Positions 14,056 to 14,240 of a stretch of 14,240 bases of DNA are shown here, in pieces; positions within the stretch are counted from its first letter, which is position 1, and every line of letters begins with the position of its first letter. The notes below the pieces were generated by a model. It was given only the letters and a program-made list of their open reading frames with translations. It was not told where the DNA came from and made no database searches. Where the stretch lies: contig CAIVHI010000438.1 in NCBI GenBank assembly GCA_903905685.1, forward strand, positions 1 through 14,240. Direction: 5' to 3'. The stretch comes from an uncultured Bacteroidota bacterium. Lineage in GTDB: Bacteria > Bacteroidota > Bacteroidia > Chitinophagales > Chitinophagaceae. Both the position numbers and the translations under genes were made by a program.

Positions 14056-14240
14056 TCACCGCTTCTCCACCATCCTGCATGTCCTCTCCCCCGTCACCGC
14101 ATTTGCCGCCACAAGCGTATACACCCCCGGCAACAACCCCTCCAGCGGCACCACCTGCTTCATGCCGGCCTCTGGCAGCGACCATACCGTCTGCCCCACC
14201 GCATCAACAAGCGTCAGCGCACACCCCCGCGCTCCCTCCA
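14056..14240 (-). CDS. C-terminal end of a T9SS-secreted protein (type A sorting domain), partial
   Basis: This frame enters from the right edge and ends at TGA (14058 to 14056), giving the last 60 residues. They read like a type IX secretion C-terminal sorting domain: a LTLVDAVGQTVWSL strand (the usual D/N-x-x-G-x-x-V pattern), then VVPLEGLLPGVYTLVAAN, matching the frequent L-x-x-L-x-x-G-x-Y pattern, then a final basic strand RTCRMVEKR. In Bacteroidota such tails send the protein through the outer membrane, where they are cut off and the protein is often fixed to the surface. The passenger domain lies outside the window, so its function cannot be stated. Repeat copy B lies immediately downstream. 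Confidence 0.75.
   Translation of the reverse strand, partial: EGARGCALTLVDAVGQTVWSLPEAGMKQVVPLEGLLPGVYTLVAANAVTGERTCRMVEKR

Overview
The window looks like the chromosome of a member of the Bacteroidota, probably near the Chitinophagales or Sphingobacteriales. Evidence for this is a type IX secretion sorting tail at the right edge, a DUF4403 protein, several TAnnTTTG-type -7 promoter elements lying very close to start codons, and few Shine-Dalgarno sites. Only three genes at the left edge are on the + strand. Everything from about 1.46 kb to the right end is on the - strand.

Left part (1-2 kb, visibly more AT-rich than the rest): a 2H-phosphoesterase protein with an extra C-terminal region, a yefM-yoeB type II toxin-antitoxin pair with a recognisable autoregulatory operator, and a small coiled-coil lipoprotein read from the other strand.

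Middle part (2.1-6.1 kb): a secreted DUF4403 protein with its own promoter, then a two-gene unit made of an MFS_3/EntS-like exporter followed 32 bases later by an Omp85-type outer-membrane barrel without POTRA domains. A 284-base spacer (6068-6351) holds a promoter-like site, one copy of a diverged intergenic repeat and a perfect 12-bp inverted repeat.

Right-middle part (6.35-12.04 kb): a complete tripartite heavy-metal efflux operon, transcribed outer-membrane channel, then periplasmic adaptor lipoprotein, then HME-RND pump. The pump carries the Asp/Asp/Glu triad of CzcA-type divalent-cation pumps. No metal sensor gene is present inside the window.

Right part (12.2-14.24 kb): a GT2 glycosyltransferase of the dolichyl-phosphate-mannose-synthase type, a UbiA-like membrane protein that probably starts at a GTG directly at its promoter, a second copy of the intergenic repeat in the opposite orientation, and the last 60 codons of a T9SS-secreted protein that runs off the window.

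Most genes belong to known families. The least explained items are the hairpin-rich repeat with two copies about 7.8 kb apart, the MFS/POTRA-less barrel pair, and the C-terminal extension on the 2H protein. I saw no CRISPR array, tRNA, rRNA or transposase.
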